From Acidobacteriota bacterium (GTDB taxonomy: Bacteria; Acidobacteriota; Terriglobia; Terriglobales; Acidobacteriaceae): DNA of 46,238 nucleotides. Position 1 is the first letter of the stretch. Every line of letters begins with the position of its first letter. Below are positions 16,565 through 24,626 of this stretch, in pieces. The notes beneath the pieces were generated by a model. The model did not search any database. It saw only the letters and a program-made list of their open reading frames with translations, and was not told the DNA's origin. The stretch spans positions 1 through 46,238 of the forward strand of contig JAKAFB010000020.1 of NCBI GenBank assembly GCA_021818105.1, written 5' to 3'. The position numbers and the translations under genes were made by a program.

Positions 16565-18307
16565 ATGTGTGCGAGACAGAAGTTCCCCATCCTGATGCTG
16601 ATTCCTGTTGCACTGATGCTGGCCTCTTTCGGAGGGGCAAGCCGCGCTGACACTGTGTCTGATGCCATGGATCAGGCTTATGAACACTCGGAGACGCGGG
16701 CCCTGGTCGTGCTGGTGAACGATGCGGCCGATCGTGTGTTTACGAAGGGCGAGGCAGCTTTTGCGGAGTTCCGGGTTGCCGACAGCCGCTGGCGCAAGGG
16801 CGAGACTTACGTCTTTGTGCTTGATCGGCAGGGCAATATGGTTGTGCATCCTGATCCCGCGCTCGAGGGCAAGAATGTTCTTGATCTTCGGGACATCAAT
16901 GGGAAGCCGATTATTCGCGGGTTGATTGCGACAGCGACGTCGCTGCCGGACAAGCCATCAGGCTGGTACCACTACGAGTGGCCGGTGCCGAACGGGCTGC
17001 TGCCGCGCTGGAAGAGCACGTATGTGCGGCTGATTCAGGCCCCGTCTGGCAAGGGCTACATTGTGGGCGCGGGGATGTACAACGACGAGATGGAGCGACC
17101 CTTTGTGGTGGATATGGTGAAGGATGCCGTGGGCCAGATTGAGGCGAATGGTGAAGCGGCCTTCAAACTTTTCCATGATCAGACCGGGCCATTCATCGCG
17201 AAGGACGCGTATATCTTTGTCTTCGATCCGAAGGGAGTGGACCTGGTGAATCCGGGGTTTCCGAGCCTTGAAGGCCGCAACCTGATGGAGTTGAAGGATA
17301 CGCAGGGCAAGCAGATTATTCAGGAAATGCTCAAGGTGGTGCAGACGAGCGGGTCGGGATGGGTGGATTACATGTGGCCGAAGCCGGGCGACAGCGTATC
17401 CACGCAGAAGTCTGCGTATGTGAGTAAGGCCAAGATGGGCGACCAGTGGGCGCTGGTGGGGTGCGGTGTGTATCTTGCGAATGCTCCCAAGGCTACCAGC
17501 AAGGAAAAGAAGCTGACGGCTCCGGAACTGATGGCGCTCGTGAGCGAGGCAGCGGCGCTGCTGCATGAACAGGGAGAGAGCGCGTATCCGGAACTGCGCA
17601 CGAAGGGATCGAACTGGTTCCGGGACAACACGTATTTCTTCGTATGGGCTATGGATGGCACCAGAGTCTTTCATGCCGCGGACCCAGGCAAGGAAGGGCA
17701 GAACGATGCTGGAATCGTGGATGTTCACGGAAGACCCTACGGCAAGATGTTCCTTGAAGCGGGCAACAGTCCCGCGGGCGAGGGCTGGGTTCACTATATG
17801 TATCCGGAGCCGGGAGACATTTTCCCAACGTGGAAGTCGACGTTTGTGAAGCGCGTGACGTATCCGGACGGCAAGCAGTATCTGGTGGGTTCGGGCATTT
17901 ACAACATGCAGATGGACAAGGCCTTTATAGAGGACGTTGTCAACCGTGCGTCAGAAGTGGTGACACAGGAAGGGCAGGCAGGTTTTGCGAAGCTGCGCGA
18001 CAAGACGGGACCGTTTGTCTTTATGGACACGTACGTGTTTTTGCAGAAGCCGGATGGAGTTGAACTGGTGAATGCGGGCCAGCCGAGCCTTGAGGGCAAG
18101 GACCTGAGCGCGCTGCAGGATCTGCAGGGGAAGCCCTTCGTGAAGGACTATATCGCTGTGGCGATGCAGAAGGGCAGTGCATGGGTGGAGTACGAGTGGT
18201 ACAGGCCGGGGCAGAATTCGACCACGCGCAAACTGACGTATGTGCGGAAGGTGCAGTCGGGAGCGGATACGTATATCGTCGGGTCGGGCTACTATCCGCA
18301 GGAATGA
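16565..18307 (+). CDS. Secreted protein with four tandem cache-type sensor domains
   Basis: Periplasmic or secreted protein of 580 residues. A signal peptide (about 1-27) is followed by four homologous modules of about 130 residues (roughly 45-172, 180-310, 320-455, 460-580). Each shows the same pattern: EGEAAFxxLR-like helix, a TYVFV strand, a V-x-P or N-x-G turn with LEGKN/D, GKP, then GWVxYxWPxPG, KSTYV and a closing G-S/A-G-x-Y. This is the single-cache type 2 fold normally found as the extracellular sensor of chemoreceptors and kinases. No transmembrane helix follows and no output domain exists. The ATG follows AAGGGGG by about 6 bases; the frame is open further upstream but that part is not protein-like. 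A soluble ligand-binding role is inferred. Confidence 0.85.
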   Translation: MCARQKFPILMLIPVALMLASFGGASRADTVSDAMDQAYEHSETRALVVLVNDAADRVFTKGEAAFAEFRVADSRWRKGETYVFVLDRQGNMVVHPDPALEGKNVLDLRDINGKPIIRGLIATATSLPDKPSGWYHYEWPVPNGLLPRWKSTYVRLIQAPSGKGYIVGAGMYNDEMERPFVVDMVKDAVGQIEANGEAAFKLFHDQTGPFIAKDAYIFVFDPKGVDLVNPGFPSLEGRNLMELKDTQGKQIIQEMLKVVQTSGSGWVDYMWPKPGDSVSTQKSAYVSKAKMGDQWALVGCGVYLANAPKATSKEKKLTAPELMALVSEAAALLHEQGESAYPELRTKGSNWFRDNTYFFVWAMDGTRVFHAADPGKEGQNDAGIVDVHGRPYGKMFLEAGNSPAGEGWVHYMYPEPGDIFPTWKSTFVKRVTYPDGKQYLVGSGIYNMQMDKAFIEDVVNRASEVVTQEGQAGFAKLRDKTGPFVFMDTYVFLQKPDGVELVNAGQPSLEGKDLSALQDLQGKPFVKDYIAVAMQKGSAWVEYEWYRPGQNSTTRKLTYVRKVQSGADTYIVGSGYYPQE

Positions 18308-18348
18308 ATTGGCGAGATGAGTTAGAGAGAAAAATAAAGTATATAAGT

Positions 18349-18382
18349 GCGCAAGAGCCCTCCGAGCGGAGGGCTCTTGTGC
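18349..18382. terminator. Bidirectional terminator between cache gene and ssb
   Basis: A perfect 12-bp stem CAAGAGCCCTCC / GGAGGGCTCTTG (18352-18363, 18368-18379) with a GAGC loop, extended by weaker outer pairs, lies between the converging stops at 18307 and 18405. The A/T-rich left flank supplies a U-tract for the minus strand. Confidence 0.8.
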
Positions 18383-18404
18383 GTGGCACGAGTATTCGCG
18401 CGAA

Positions 18405-18869
18405 CTAGAAGGGGATGTCGTCGTCGGAGATTTCGGCGGCCTGGGAGATGTCGTCAGAGCCGGCGGGCGGGCGCTGGTCAAACCCGGCGGTGGAACCGGA
18501 GGAGCGGCTGTAGCCGCCGCTGGAGCCCTCTTCGCGGCCGGAGAGCAGGGAGAGATCGTTGACAAGGATCTCAGTGCGATAGCGTTTCTGGCCGGATTCC
18601 TTGTCATCCCAGGAGCGAGTTTGGATTTTGCCTTCCACGTAGAGCTTGGAGCCCTTCTTGACGTAGTCGCGGATGATCTCAGCGGTGCGATTGAAGGCGA
18701 CGAGGTTGTGCCACTCGGTGCGATCCTGCCAGTTGCCCTGCGCGTCCTTTTGGCGATCGCTGGTGGCGAGGGTGACGGTGGCAACCATGACGCCGGAGGG
18801 CGTGGAACGGATCTCGGGGTCTTTGCCCACGTTGCCCAGAAGGATGACTTTGTTGACTGATTTTGCCAT
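18405..18869 (-). CDS. ssb: Single-stranded DNA-binding protein
   Basis: Essential OB-fold protein that coats single-stranded DNA in replication, repair and recombination. The 154 residues comprise the OB domain (1-105, starting MAKSVNKVILLGNVGKDPE, with TEWHNLVAFN and SKLYVEGKIQTRSW), a Gly/Ser/Pro-rich linker, and the acidic tip ending DDDIPF that recruits partner proteins. GGAGAG lies about 8 bases before the ATG. It is the last gene of a minus-strand run starting with aroK; a 38-base gap separates it from the upstream gene. Confidence 0.97.
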   Translation of the reverse strand: MAKSVNKVILLGNVGKDPEIRSTPSGVMVATVTLATSDRQKDAQGNWQDRTEWHNLVAFNRTAEIIRDYVKKGSKLYVEGKIQTRSWDDKESGQKRYRTEILVNDLSLLSGREEGSSGGYSRSSGSTAGFDQRPPAGSDDISQAAEISDDDIPF

Positions 18870-18907
18870 GAGTTTGCTCTCCGTTCAGCAGAAAGGATAA
18901 CAGACGG

Positions 18908-19165
18908 CTATCCGCGGCGGGCGATGGCGCGGTTGCGCAGCCATTTGGCGACGCCAAGGGTGAGCAGGAGGCCGCCGAAGGGGAGGCACATGAGTGCGAC
19001 GATGAGGGCGAACCAGCCGGAGTTGGTGGTGGCGCCTGTGCGCGTGAAGCCGCCGAGGACTGTTTCCAGCAGCAGCACGGCGAGCAGACCGGTGCCGACG
19101 ATGGAAGATCCCCAGCGAAGCAGCTCGCGGGTGCCATCATCAGGCATGGGAGAGCGCGAGGGCAT
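18908..19165 (-). CDS. Small two-helix membrane protein
   Basis: An 85-residue protein with two hydrophobic helices (about 22-42 and 50-72) and a basic end (KWLRNRAIARR). It starts 4 bases after the DUF420 stop codon, so it is very likely cotranslated with it. No ribosome site is strong. The family was not recognised. The position suggests a role in cytochrome oxidase or heme maturation, but this is inference from context. Confidence 0.68.
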   Translation of the reverse strand: MPSRSPMPDDGTRELLRWGSSIVGTGLLAVLLLETVLGGFTRTGATTNSGWFALIVALMCLPFGGLLLTLGVAKWLRNRAIARRG

Positions 19166-19169
19166 GAGT

Positions 19170-19730
19170 TTATTGCCCCATGGCGAGGCGGAGCATCACG
19201 TAGGTGATGACGCCGGTGACGGAGACATAGAGCCAGATGGGAAAGGTCCAGCGGGCGATTTTGCGGTGCTGGGGAATGCGGCCGGAGAGCGAGAAGAAGA
19301 AGGTGGCAAGAACGAGCGGCAGAGCGATGGTGGCCAGGATGATGTGGCTGGCGAGCAGCGAGAGGTAGAAGGTGCGGAAGGCTGCATGAACGGGGTAGCG
19401 GACATCGCCGTGGAGCGCGTGGTGAAGGATATAGCCGATGAGGAAGAGCGTGGAGAAGCCGAAGGCCGTGAGCATGGAGGCGCGGTGAGCCCTGATGTTG
19501 CGGGCACGGATGAAGGTGAATCCGATGAGGAGAGAGATAGCGCTGAGGCCGTTGAGGATGGCGTTGAGTGGGGGCAGAAAGGCGAAGCGGACGCTGGCGG
19601 CGTCCGACGCGGGATGGATGTAAATGAGCCAGAAGAGGAAGGCTGTGGCGGCGGCGCTGATGGCGAGGATAGCGGCGATGGCAGAACGCGTGCTGGAATG
19701 GGTGCTCGATGGGGAATCGGTCGTCGTCAT
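19170..19730 (-). CDS. DUF420 (CtaM-like) membrane protein
   Basis: A 186-residue protein with five predicted membrane helices and conserved histidines in HRASM, the YILHHAL segment, SHIIL and HRKIARWTFPIWLYVSVTGV, all typical of DUF420. Family members such as CtaM are needed for assembly of heme-A-containing cytochrome oxidases. A GAGGAA site sits in the 6-base gap after the ctaB stop codon, so the two genes are translationally linked. This supports a function in oxidase maturation. Confidence 0.88.
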   Translation of the reverse strand: MTTTDSPSSTHSSTRSAIAAILAISAAATAFLFWLIYIHPASDAASVRFAFLPPLNAILNGLSAISLLIGFTFIRARNIRAHRASMLTAFGFSTLFLIGYILHHALHGDVRYPVHAAFRTFYLSLLASHIILATIALPLVLATFFFSLSGRIPQHRKIARWTFPIWLYVSVTGVITYVMLRLAMGQ

Positions 19731-19736
19731 GGTTCC

Positions 19737-20729
19737 TCAGTGGGTTGCGATGGCGCCGAGCATGAGCGTGGTGAGGAGGAGGGGCAGGTAGATGACGCTG
19801 ACCTTGAGGAGGTCGCGAGCGAGCATGCGGCTCTCTGTGCGGTCGGTGGTGCGGAGGATACGGGCAAAGCGAATGGTGTAGGCGAGATAACCAAGGCCGA
19901 GCAGCGTGGCAATGATGGCGTAGACGCGTCCGGTGAGGCCGAGGTGCCACGGCGCGAGGCTGACGGGGATCATGAGCACGGCGTAGAAGATGGCTTCAAC
20001 GACGGTGGACCAGCCGTCGGGCTGGACAACGGGAAGCATGCGGATGCCTGCGCGGGCGTAGTCGTCGCGGTAGAGCCAGGAAATCGCCATGAAGTGAGGG
20101 AACTGCCAGACAAAGAGGATGGCGAAAAGGGCTACGGCAGGCCACTCGATGCGGCCGCGGGCAGCAGTCCAGCCAAGCATGGGGCCCATGGCGCCGGGAA
20201 AAGCGCCGATGAAGGTGGCGAGAGTGGTGACACGCTTGAGGGGCGTGTAAATGGCGACATAGGTGAAGGCGGTGAGCAGTGCGAGGGCAACGGTGATCAG
20301 GTTGGTATGGAGCAGAAGCCACCAGGCGCCGAGCGCGAGGGCGCCGATGCCGGCCAGGATGCCCATGGGGAGCGAGATGCGTCCGGCGGGCAGGGGACGG
20401 TCGGCGGTGCGGGGCATGAGAGCGTCAGTGGTGCGTTCAAGGGCCTGATTGAGCGCGCCGGAGCCTGCGGAGACGAGGCCAATGCCGACGAGGGTGTCGA
20501 GGAGGCCGCGCTGGACGCTGGAGATACCGGACTGCATGGAGCCGAGGTAGAAGCCCGCCCATCCGGTGATGACGACCATGCCGGTGACGCGGACTTTGAA
20601 AAGTTCGCGGAAGTCATGGATGAGTGTCGCCGTGGTGCCGGGACGCGGCGCATGGATGACTTCGTGCAGGGAGTCATCAGCATGGACGGCAAGTTCTGCC
20701 GTGGCGGTGGCTTGGGTGGCGGGGGTCAT
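19737..20729 (-). CDS. ctaB: Protoheme IX farnesyltransferase (heme O synthase)
   Basis: Inner-membrane UbiA-family prenyltransferase that converts heme b to heme O by adding a farnesyl group. The 330-residue protein has about nine membrane helices. The first Asp-rich motif region reads NQALERTTDALM, followed by RTADRPLPAG; the second is in the loop with FAISWLYRDDYARAG. An N-terminal soluble extension (about 1-45) is longer than usual. ATG 20729 was chosen over an in-frame TTG at 20750 because the latter lacks a ribosome site. It heads ctaB-DUF420-small protein-ssb. No ctaA or oxidase subunit is in view. The symbol cyoE is equally used. Confidence 0.95.
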   Translation of the reverse strand: MTPATQATATAELAVHADDSLHEVIHAPRPGTTATLIHDFRELFKVRVTGMVVITGWAGFYLGSMQSGISSVQRGLLDTLVGIGLVSAGSGALNQALERTTDALMPRTADRPLPAGRISLPMGILAGIGALALGAWWLLLHTNLITVALALLTAFTYVAIYTPLKRVTTLATFIGAFPGAMGPMLGWTAARGRIEWPAVALFAILFVWQFPHFMAISWLYRDDYARAGIRMLPVVQPDGWSTVVEAIFYAVLMIPVSLAPWHLGLTGRVYAIIATLLGLGYLAYTIRFARILRTTDRTESRMLARDLLKVSVIYLPLLLTTLMLGAIATH

Positions 20730-20801
20730 GCGTGCCTGGGGCGACCTCAAGGGCGCGGCCGGGAAGGGCTACGCCTCGTTTCATTTTAGCAAGCCGGAGG
20801 G

Positions 20802-21233
20802 TTAGGGGTGGGGCTGCTTCACGCCCAATTCGCTTTTGGCAAGCTCGACAATTTGCGGGCGGGCGTCGGCGTAGGAGGCCCAGACGGAGGCGGCCCAGTG
20901 ATGGATCATGGCATCGCGGTCGAGCCCGGGGGCGGCGTGGAGAACGTCTGCGACGCGAATTGCGCCGCGCTGGGCGGGTAAAGGCAGGCGTGGCCACGGC
21001 TTGCGTTGGCGGGCCATGCGCATGTGGGCTAGCTGAACCTGGCGGCCAGTGTAGTTCCACTCAAGGTGAAGGTAGAGGCCGATGAGACCGAAGACGAGGG
21101 TGATGGGTTTGGTGTGCTCGCCCGCGAGCTGAGCGGCGAAGGCGTCGACGGCGTGCTGGTGGAGGAAGGCGGGGTCAGGGTGGGCCAGCGTGTAGAAAGT
21201 GAGCTCGTTGAATAGGTCCTGTTCGGTGGGCAT
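20802..21233 (-). CDS. DUF5946-like protein
   Basis: A 143-residue cytosolic protein resembling DUF5946, with an ELTFYTLAHPDPAFLHQHAVDAFAAQ stretch split over residues 9-34 and a downstream TLVFGLIGLYLHLEWNYTGRQVQ segment. Histidines (H17, H25, H27) are conserved-looking. Other members I recall carry an N-terminal CPxC-type motif, which is absent here. The function is unknown. It lies 18 bases after aroK and 72 before ctaB, in the same direction. The family assignment is from pattern memory and moderate. Confidence 0.72.
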   Translation of the reverse strand: MPTEQDLFNELTFYTLAHPDPAFLHQHAVDAFAAQLAGEHTKPITLVFGLIGLYLHLEWNYTGRQVQLAHMRMARQRKPWPRLPLPAQRGAIRVADVLHAAPGLDRDAMIHHWAASVWASYADARPQIVELAKSELGVKQPHP

Positions 21234-21251
21234 GGGGCACCTGGGTACCGG

Positions 21252-21851
21252 TCAGGCGGCGCGGGCGACGCGGAGGATGGCGTCGACGACCTGCTCGGGG
21301 GTGAGAGCATCGACGCTGATGGAGACGTGGGCGGCGCGGTAGAGAGGCAGGCGGCGCTGGTAGCGGGCTGCGAGGTTGGCCTGGTCGGCGAGGACGGGGC
21401 GGGTACCCTCGGTGCCGCGGCAGCGGGCGAGGGTGGTGGCGAGTTCGACTTCGAGGTGGACGAGCAGGGTGCCGGGAGCGTTGAGGAGCAGATCGCGGGT
21501 TTCGGCGCGCTCGATGGCGCCTCCGCCGAGGGCAAGGACGAGGGCGTCCTGGGAGGCGAGGCGGGCGATGGTGGCGTGTTCGATGTCGCGGAAGGCGGGC
21601 TCGCCGTGGCGGGCGAAGATTTCGGCGATGGACATGCCGGCTTCGGCCTCGATGATGTCGTCAACGTCGAGGAAGCGCCAGCCGAGGCGCGCGGCGAGGA
21701 GCGGGCCGACGGTGCTTTTGCCGGAGCCCATGAAGCCGGTGAGGACAATGCGGCGGGGAGCGGCGGAGCGGGATGCGGAGGAATCAGAAGTGGTCAAGGG
21801 AGCCTGCTGACGGCGGTTATGTGCATCCAGTATAGGCAAGCGACCTGGCAT
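21252..21851 (-). CDS. aroK: Shikimate kinase
   Basis: Phosphorylates shikimate at the 3-hydroxyl in aromatic amino acid synthesis. Walker A GFMGSGKST, the DxD-type FLDVDD binding site, the substrate Arg in FRDIEH, the GGGAI motif and the lid arginine in TRPVLAD are all present. The chosen ATG gives 199 residues with a 30-residue leader before the first strand; AGGT lies 8 bases upstream. An in-frame TTG near 21797 would give a more usual length of about 181. It is divergent from lptE with only about 80 bases between, so promoters probably overlap. The frame continues upstream across lptE but that part is not coding. Confidence 0.92.
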   Translation of the reverse strand: MPGRLPILDAHNRRQQAPLTTSDSSASRSAAPRRIVLTGFMGSGKSTVGPLLAARLGWRFLDVDDIIEAEAGMSIAEIFARHGEPAFRDIEHATIARLASQDALVLALGGGAIERAETRDLLLNAPGTLLVHLEVELATTLARCRGTEGTRPVLADQANLAARYQRRLPLYRAAHVSISVDALTPEQVVDAILRVARAA

Positions 21852-21932
21852 GAGCCGAGGACCTTGACCATGGCTCTGGTGGTGATGAGCAGGCCTCCGG
21901 TGAGGGCGGCGGTTGGGTACACTGGAATAGTC

Positions 21933-22454
21933 ATGCGCCTGATTGCGATAGTGCCGCTTGCTGCGACATTGCTGGGGATTACCGGCTGCGGGTATCACAC
22001 GCTGGACGCGGCGACACATCTGCCTCCGGACGCGCACACGCTGTATGTGCCGGAGTTTGCCATTAAGACGGACGGCTACCACACGGAAGAGGTGATGACG
22101 CAGGCGGTGATTCGCGAGTTTGAGGCGCGGACACGGCTGCGGGTGACTCCGGCTGCGGGTGGGAGTCCGGATGCCGTGCTGCACGGGACGATTTTGCAGG
22201 AGACGGTGGCCCCGCTGACCTACAACACGACGACGCAGCAGTCGTCGAGTTTTTTAATCACGGTGGTGGTGGCGGTGACGCTGACGGGCCGGGATGGGCA
22301 GACGCTCTACGAGAATCCAAACTACATTTTTCGGCAGCAGTATCAGTCGACGACGGACCTGCCGACATTTCTGGATGAGAGTCCGGCAGCTGTGCAGAGA
22401 CTTTCACGGGACTTTGCCCGGGCGCTTGTGGCGGATGTTCTGGAAGGTATGTGA
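21933..22454 (+). CDS. lptE: LPS-assembly lipoprotein LptE
   Basis: Outer-membrane lipoprotein that plugs the LptD barrel during lipopolysaccharide export. The 173-residue protein has a lipoprotein signal with lipobox ITGCGYH (Cys19) and the family pattern GYHTLD at the mature start, followed by a beta-rich segment with TLYVPEF and a VTLTGRDGQTLYENPNY strand pair. ATG 21933 was chosen because the signal peptide begins there. It is followed by a hairpin and, after about 440 bases, by holA, as in many other bacteria where the two are adjacent. Confidence 0.88.
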   Translation: MRLIAIVPLAATLLGITGCGYHTLDAATHLPPDAHTLYVPEFAIKTDGYHTEEVMTQAVIREFEARTRLRVTPAAGGSPDAVLHGTILQETVAPLTYNTTTQQSSSFLITVVVAVTLTGRDGQTLYENPNYIFRQQYQSTTDLPTFLDESPAAVQRLSRDFARALVADVLEGM

Positions 22455-22459
22455 AGGGT

Positions 22460-22491
22460 TGTGCGACACCGGGAAGGCCCGGTGCCGCACA
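22460..22491 (+). terminator. Hairpin after lptE
   Basis: Two stacked stems (TGTGCG with CGCACA; CACCGGG with CCCGGTG) separated by single-base bulges close on an AAGG loop. It starts six bases after the stop codon. The tail GGTTT is short, so termination may be partial. Confidence 0.6.
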
Positions 22492-22896
22492 GGTTTGGGG
22501 GAGGGATAACCCATTCTCAGGCCAGAGTGCTGCGGGTTCCGGGCCTGCACGCGCGCCCGGCGTGTAACGCGGGCGTCCCTGTGTTCAATTCTCTGCCGGG
22601 GGCGGCGAGGAATGAACCGCCTGGCGTTCCAGGCTGGCCACAGTCTAGCCAGCGGCGCATGAGCCAGCAACCAAAAAACAGCCAAAGAGGAGCCCGCAGA
22701 GCGGGTTTGCGGGATTACGGGAGTCCAAGGACTTTCACGTGTCCCGGGGCGTTACTTACCGATGAGTAACGGCATTGTGGCCAGGAGCGGAGCCGGGCGG
22801 GTGAGCGGATTGCGGGTTGCATAAGCGGGCACCCGGAAGCCAGGGAAGTGGCGGGGTGAGGCCGGGAAGGGTATTCTGGAGCCGCATGCAGATGGC
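22492..22896. other. Non-coding gap between lptE and holA
   Basis: About 400 bases without a convincing gene. It is GC-rich with several possible hairpins, an A-rich patch (22670-22685), and a 7-bp inverted repeat at 22750-22771. A segment near 22550-22610 has a TTCAATTC resembling a tRNA T-loop but its stems do not pair. The holA promoter should lie here. Confidence 0.5.
22750..22771. repeat. 7-bp inverted repeat, possible operator
   Basis: CGTTACT and AGTAACG form a perfect inverted repeat around an eight-base centre. The size and symmetry suit a TetR-type repressor site. No regulator gene is adjacent, so this is only a candidate. Confidence 0.35.
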
Positions 22897-24078
22897 GTGG
22901 GGGATGACCCGGTGAGCGGGGCGCGATGGGGCGCGGGCTTCAGCGCTGTGAGCCGCTTTGTGGCGGAGATGGATGCGGCGGCCGCTGGCACGGGGAAGTT
23001 GCGGCCGGGATACGTACTGGCAGGCGACGAGATTTTTCTTCTTGATAGGTGCCGGGCAGCGGTGGTGAAGGCATTTGTGCCGCCGGAGCTGAAGGACTTT
23101 TGCCTTTCTGAGCTGGATTTGAGCGGGACCTCAATTTTTGAAGTGCTGGACCGGGCGCAGACGCCGTCGCTGATGGCGCCGTTCCAGGTAATTTTTGTAC
23201 GCAATGTGCGGCAGCTTTATATGCGGGGAGCGAAGAAGGAGGAGTTTGCCGCATTGGAGCGGTACTTCCGCTCACCCAACCCGCAGGCTCTGCTGGTGTT
23301 TGTGGCGGACTTCGTGCGGATTCCCACGGACACACGGCGCATGGACATGGACGACAGGAGTCGCTTTGAGCGGCTGACGGAGACGCTGGGAGTGCACTGC
23401 GGCATGGTGGAACTGGCGCGGGTGAGCGAAGAGGACGCGATGCGCTGGGTGGCGGCGACGGCACAGGAGGCAGGCAGCCGCATGGAGCCGGATGCGGCGC
23501 GCGAACTGGTGGATGCGCTGGGTGCGGACATGATGCTGATTGCGTCAGAGATGGAGAAGCTGCTGCTCTACACACTGGGCAAGGGGCGCATTACGCTGGG
23601 CGATGTGGAGACGATGGTGCTGAGCGCGAAGCAACGTTCGCTGTATGAACTGACAGACGCGATCAGCAGCCACAACCGTGCGCGGGCATTGGCGCTGCTG
23701 ACGGGGCTCTTAAACAGCTCGGATGCAGGAGAGGATGCAGCAATCGGGCACCTGTACATGCTGGCGCGGACGTTCCGGCAGATGCTGGTGATTTTGGAAA
23801 AGAATGTGCGCGACTCGCGTGCCATTTGGCAGGCGCTTTGGCAGGGGTTCCGCATGCCGCCGTTTGCGGCGGATGATCTGATACGGCAGGCGCGGAGATA
23901 CAAGAGCCGACGTGAGCTGACGCGTGCGCTACGGCTGATTGCGCGGACGGACCTGGAACTGCGTTCGTCGCCGCCGGACAAGCGGTTGGTGCTGGAGCGG
24001 CTGGTATATGAGCTGGCTTCAGAGCCGAAGCCAGCGGCAACGGCATGGGCTTCAGAGCAGTTGTCGTTTGAGGGATGA
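22897..24078 (+). CDS. holA: DNA polymerase III delta subunit
   Basis: Clamp-loader subunit that opens the sliding clamp; 393 residues, slightly longer than usual. The N-terminal AAA-like domain has GYVLAGDEIFLLDRC with the expected G-D-E, then a helicoidal middle. The conserved ELVDALGADMMLIASEMEKLLLY segment and the C-terminal collar domain (SLYELTDAISS, and IGHLYMLARTFRQML) identify the family. Start is GTG 22897; GTG 22912 with a closer purine-rich site is also possible. Position after lptE agrees with the assignment. Confidence 0.92.
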   Translation: MGDDPVSGARWGAGFSAVSRFVAEMDAAAAGTGKLRPGYVLAGDEIFLLDRCRAAVVKAFVPPELKDFCLSELDLSGTSIFEVLDRAQTPSLMAPFQVIFVRNVRQLYMRGAKKEEFAALERYFRSPNPQALLVFVADFVRIPTDTRRMDMDDRSRFERLTETLGVHCGMVELARVSEEDAMRWVAATAQEAGSRMEPDAARELVDALGADMMLIASEMEKLLLYTLGKGRITLGDVETMVLSAKQRSLYELTDAISSHNRARALALLTGLLNSSDAGEDAAIGHLYMLARTFRQMLVILEKNVRDSRAIWQALWQGFRMPPFAADDLIRQARRYKSRRELTRALRLIARTDLELRSSPPDKRLVLERLVYELASEPKPAATAWASEQLSFEG

Positions 24079-24117
24079 GCGCAGGCGGTCTGCAGGATTT
24101 GCTTTCAGAGAGAGGCT

Positions 24118-24525
24118 CTAGTAGACGCCGCGGTCGTTGAGCCATGCGGCGTAGGTGCGGTCGAACTCCTCAAAGTGTTCGAGATACAGGGAACGAAGCT
24201 GCGAGAGCAGGGAGACGCTCTCGCCGTCGACGTAGCGGCCTGCGTGCGCGATGGCTTCGCGGACCTGGACGAGCAGGGTGACGTGGGCGGCGCGATGGGT
24301 GAAGAGACCGGGGAAGGCCTGCTGCTCGAGGAGACGCTCCTCGCTTTGGAAGTGGAGACGGGTGAAGTCGATAAGCTGCTCGAGCTGGGCGTTGATACGC
24401 TCTTTGCTGTTGCCGTTCATCAAGGTGAGGCGCAGATCATTGATTGTATCCATGAGGATACCGTGCTGGTCATCCATGGCTTTGACCCCGATAGTGCTGG
24501 CATGACTCCAGGAAAGTAAAGCCAC
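24118..24525 (-). CDS. Bacteriohemerythrin
   Basis: Small oxygen-binding four-helix bundle protein of 135 residues with a di-iron site. All seven iron ligands are present with canonical spacing: H21, H58, E62, H77, H81, H117 and D122. The N terminus shows WSHASTIGVKAMDDQH, as in the family. It could carry, store or sense oxygen, or respond to nitric oxide. The start is GTG with GGGGGG about 5 bases upstream. It is transcribed alone on the minus strand. Confidence 0.93.
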   Translation of the reverse strand: MALLSWSHASTIGVKAMDDQHGILMDTINDLRLTLMNGNSKERINAQLEQLIDFTRLHFQSEERLLEQQAFPGLFTHRAAHVTLLVQVREAIAHAGRYVDGESVSLLSQLRSLYLEHFEEFDRTYAAWLNDRGVY

Positions 24526-24626
24526 AAATCCCCCCTTGATACAAGGTATTAGTGTACGAATAACCAGGGCGACGGCAATACCGCGCAGGTGGGAGCGGGG
24601 TGGGGACGGCGTAATGCGGTACAGGG

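Noticed and set aside
18924-20789. 621-codon plus-strand frame antisense to ctaB, DUF420 and the small gene
   Set aside because: Composition is Gly/Glu/Ala/Asp-rich, as expected for the shadow of GC-rich genes on the other strand, which have clear family matches.
22545-22620. tRNA-like segment with a TTCAATTC stretch
   Set aside because: The T-arm and acceptor stems do not pair and no proper anticodon stem fits, so it is not called as a tRNA or remnant.
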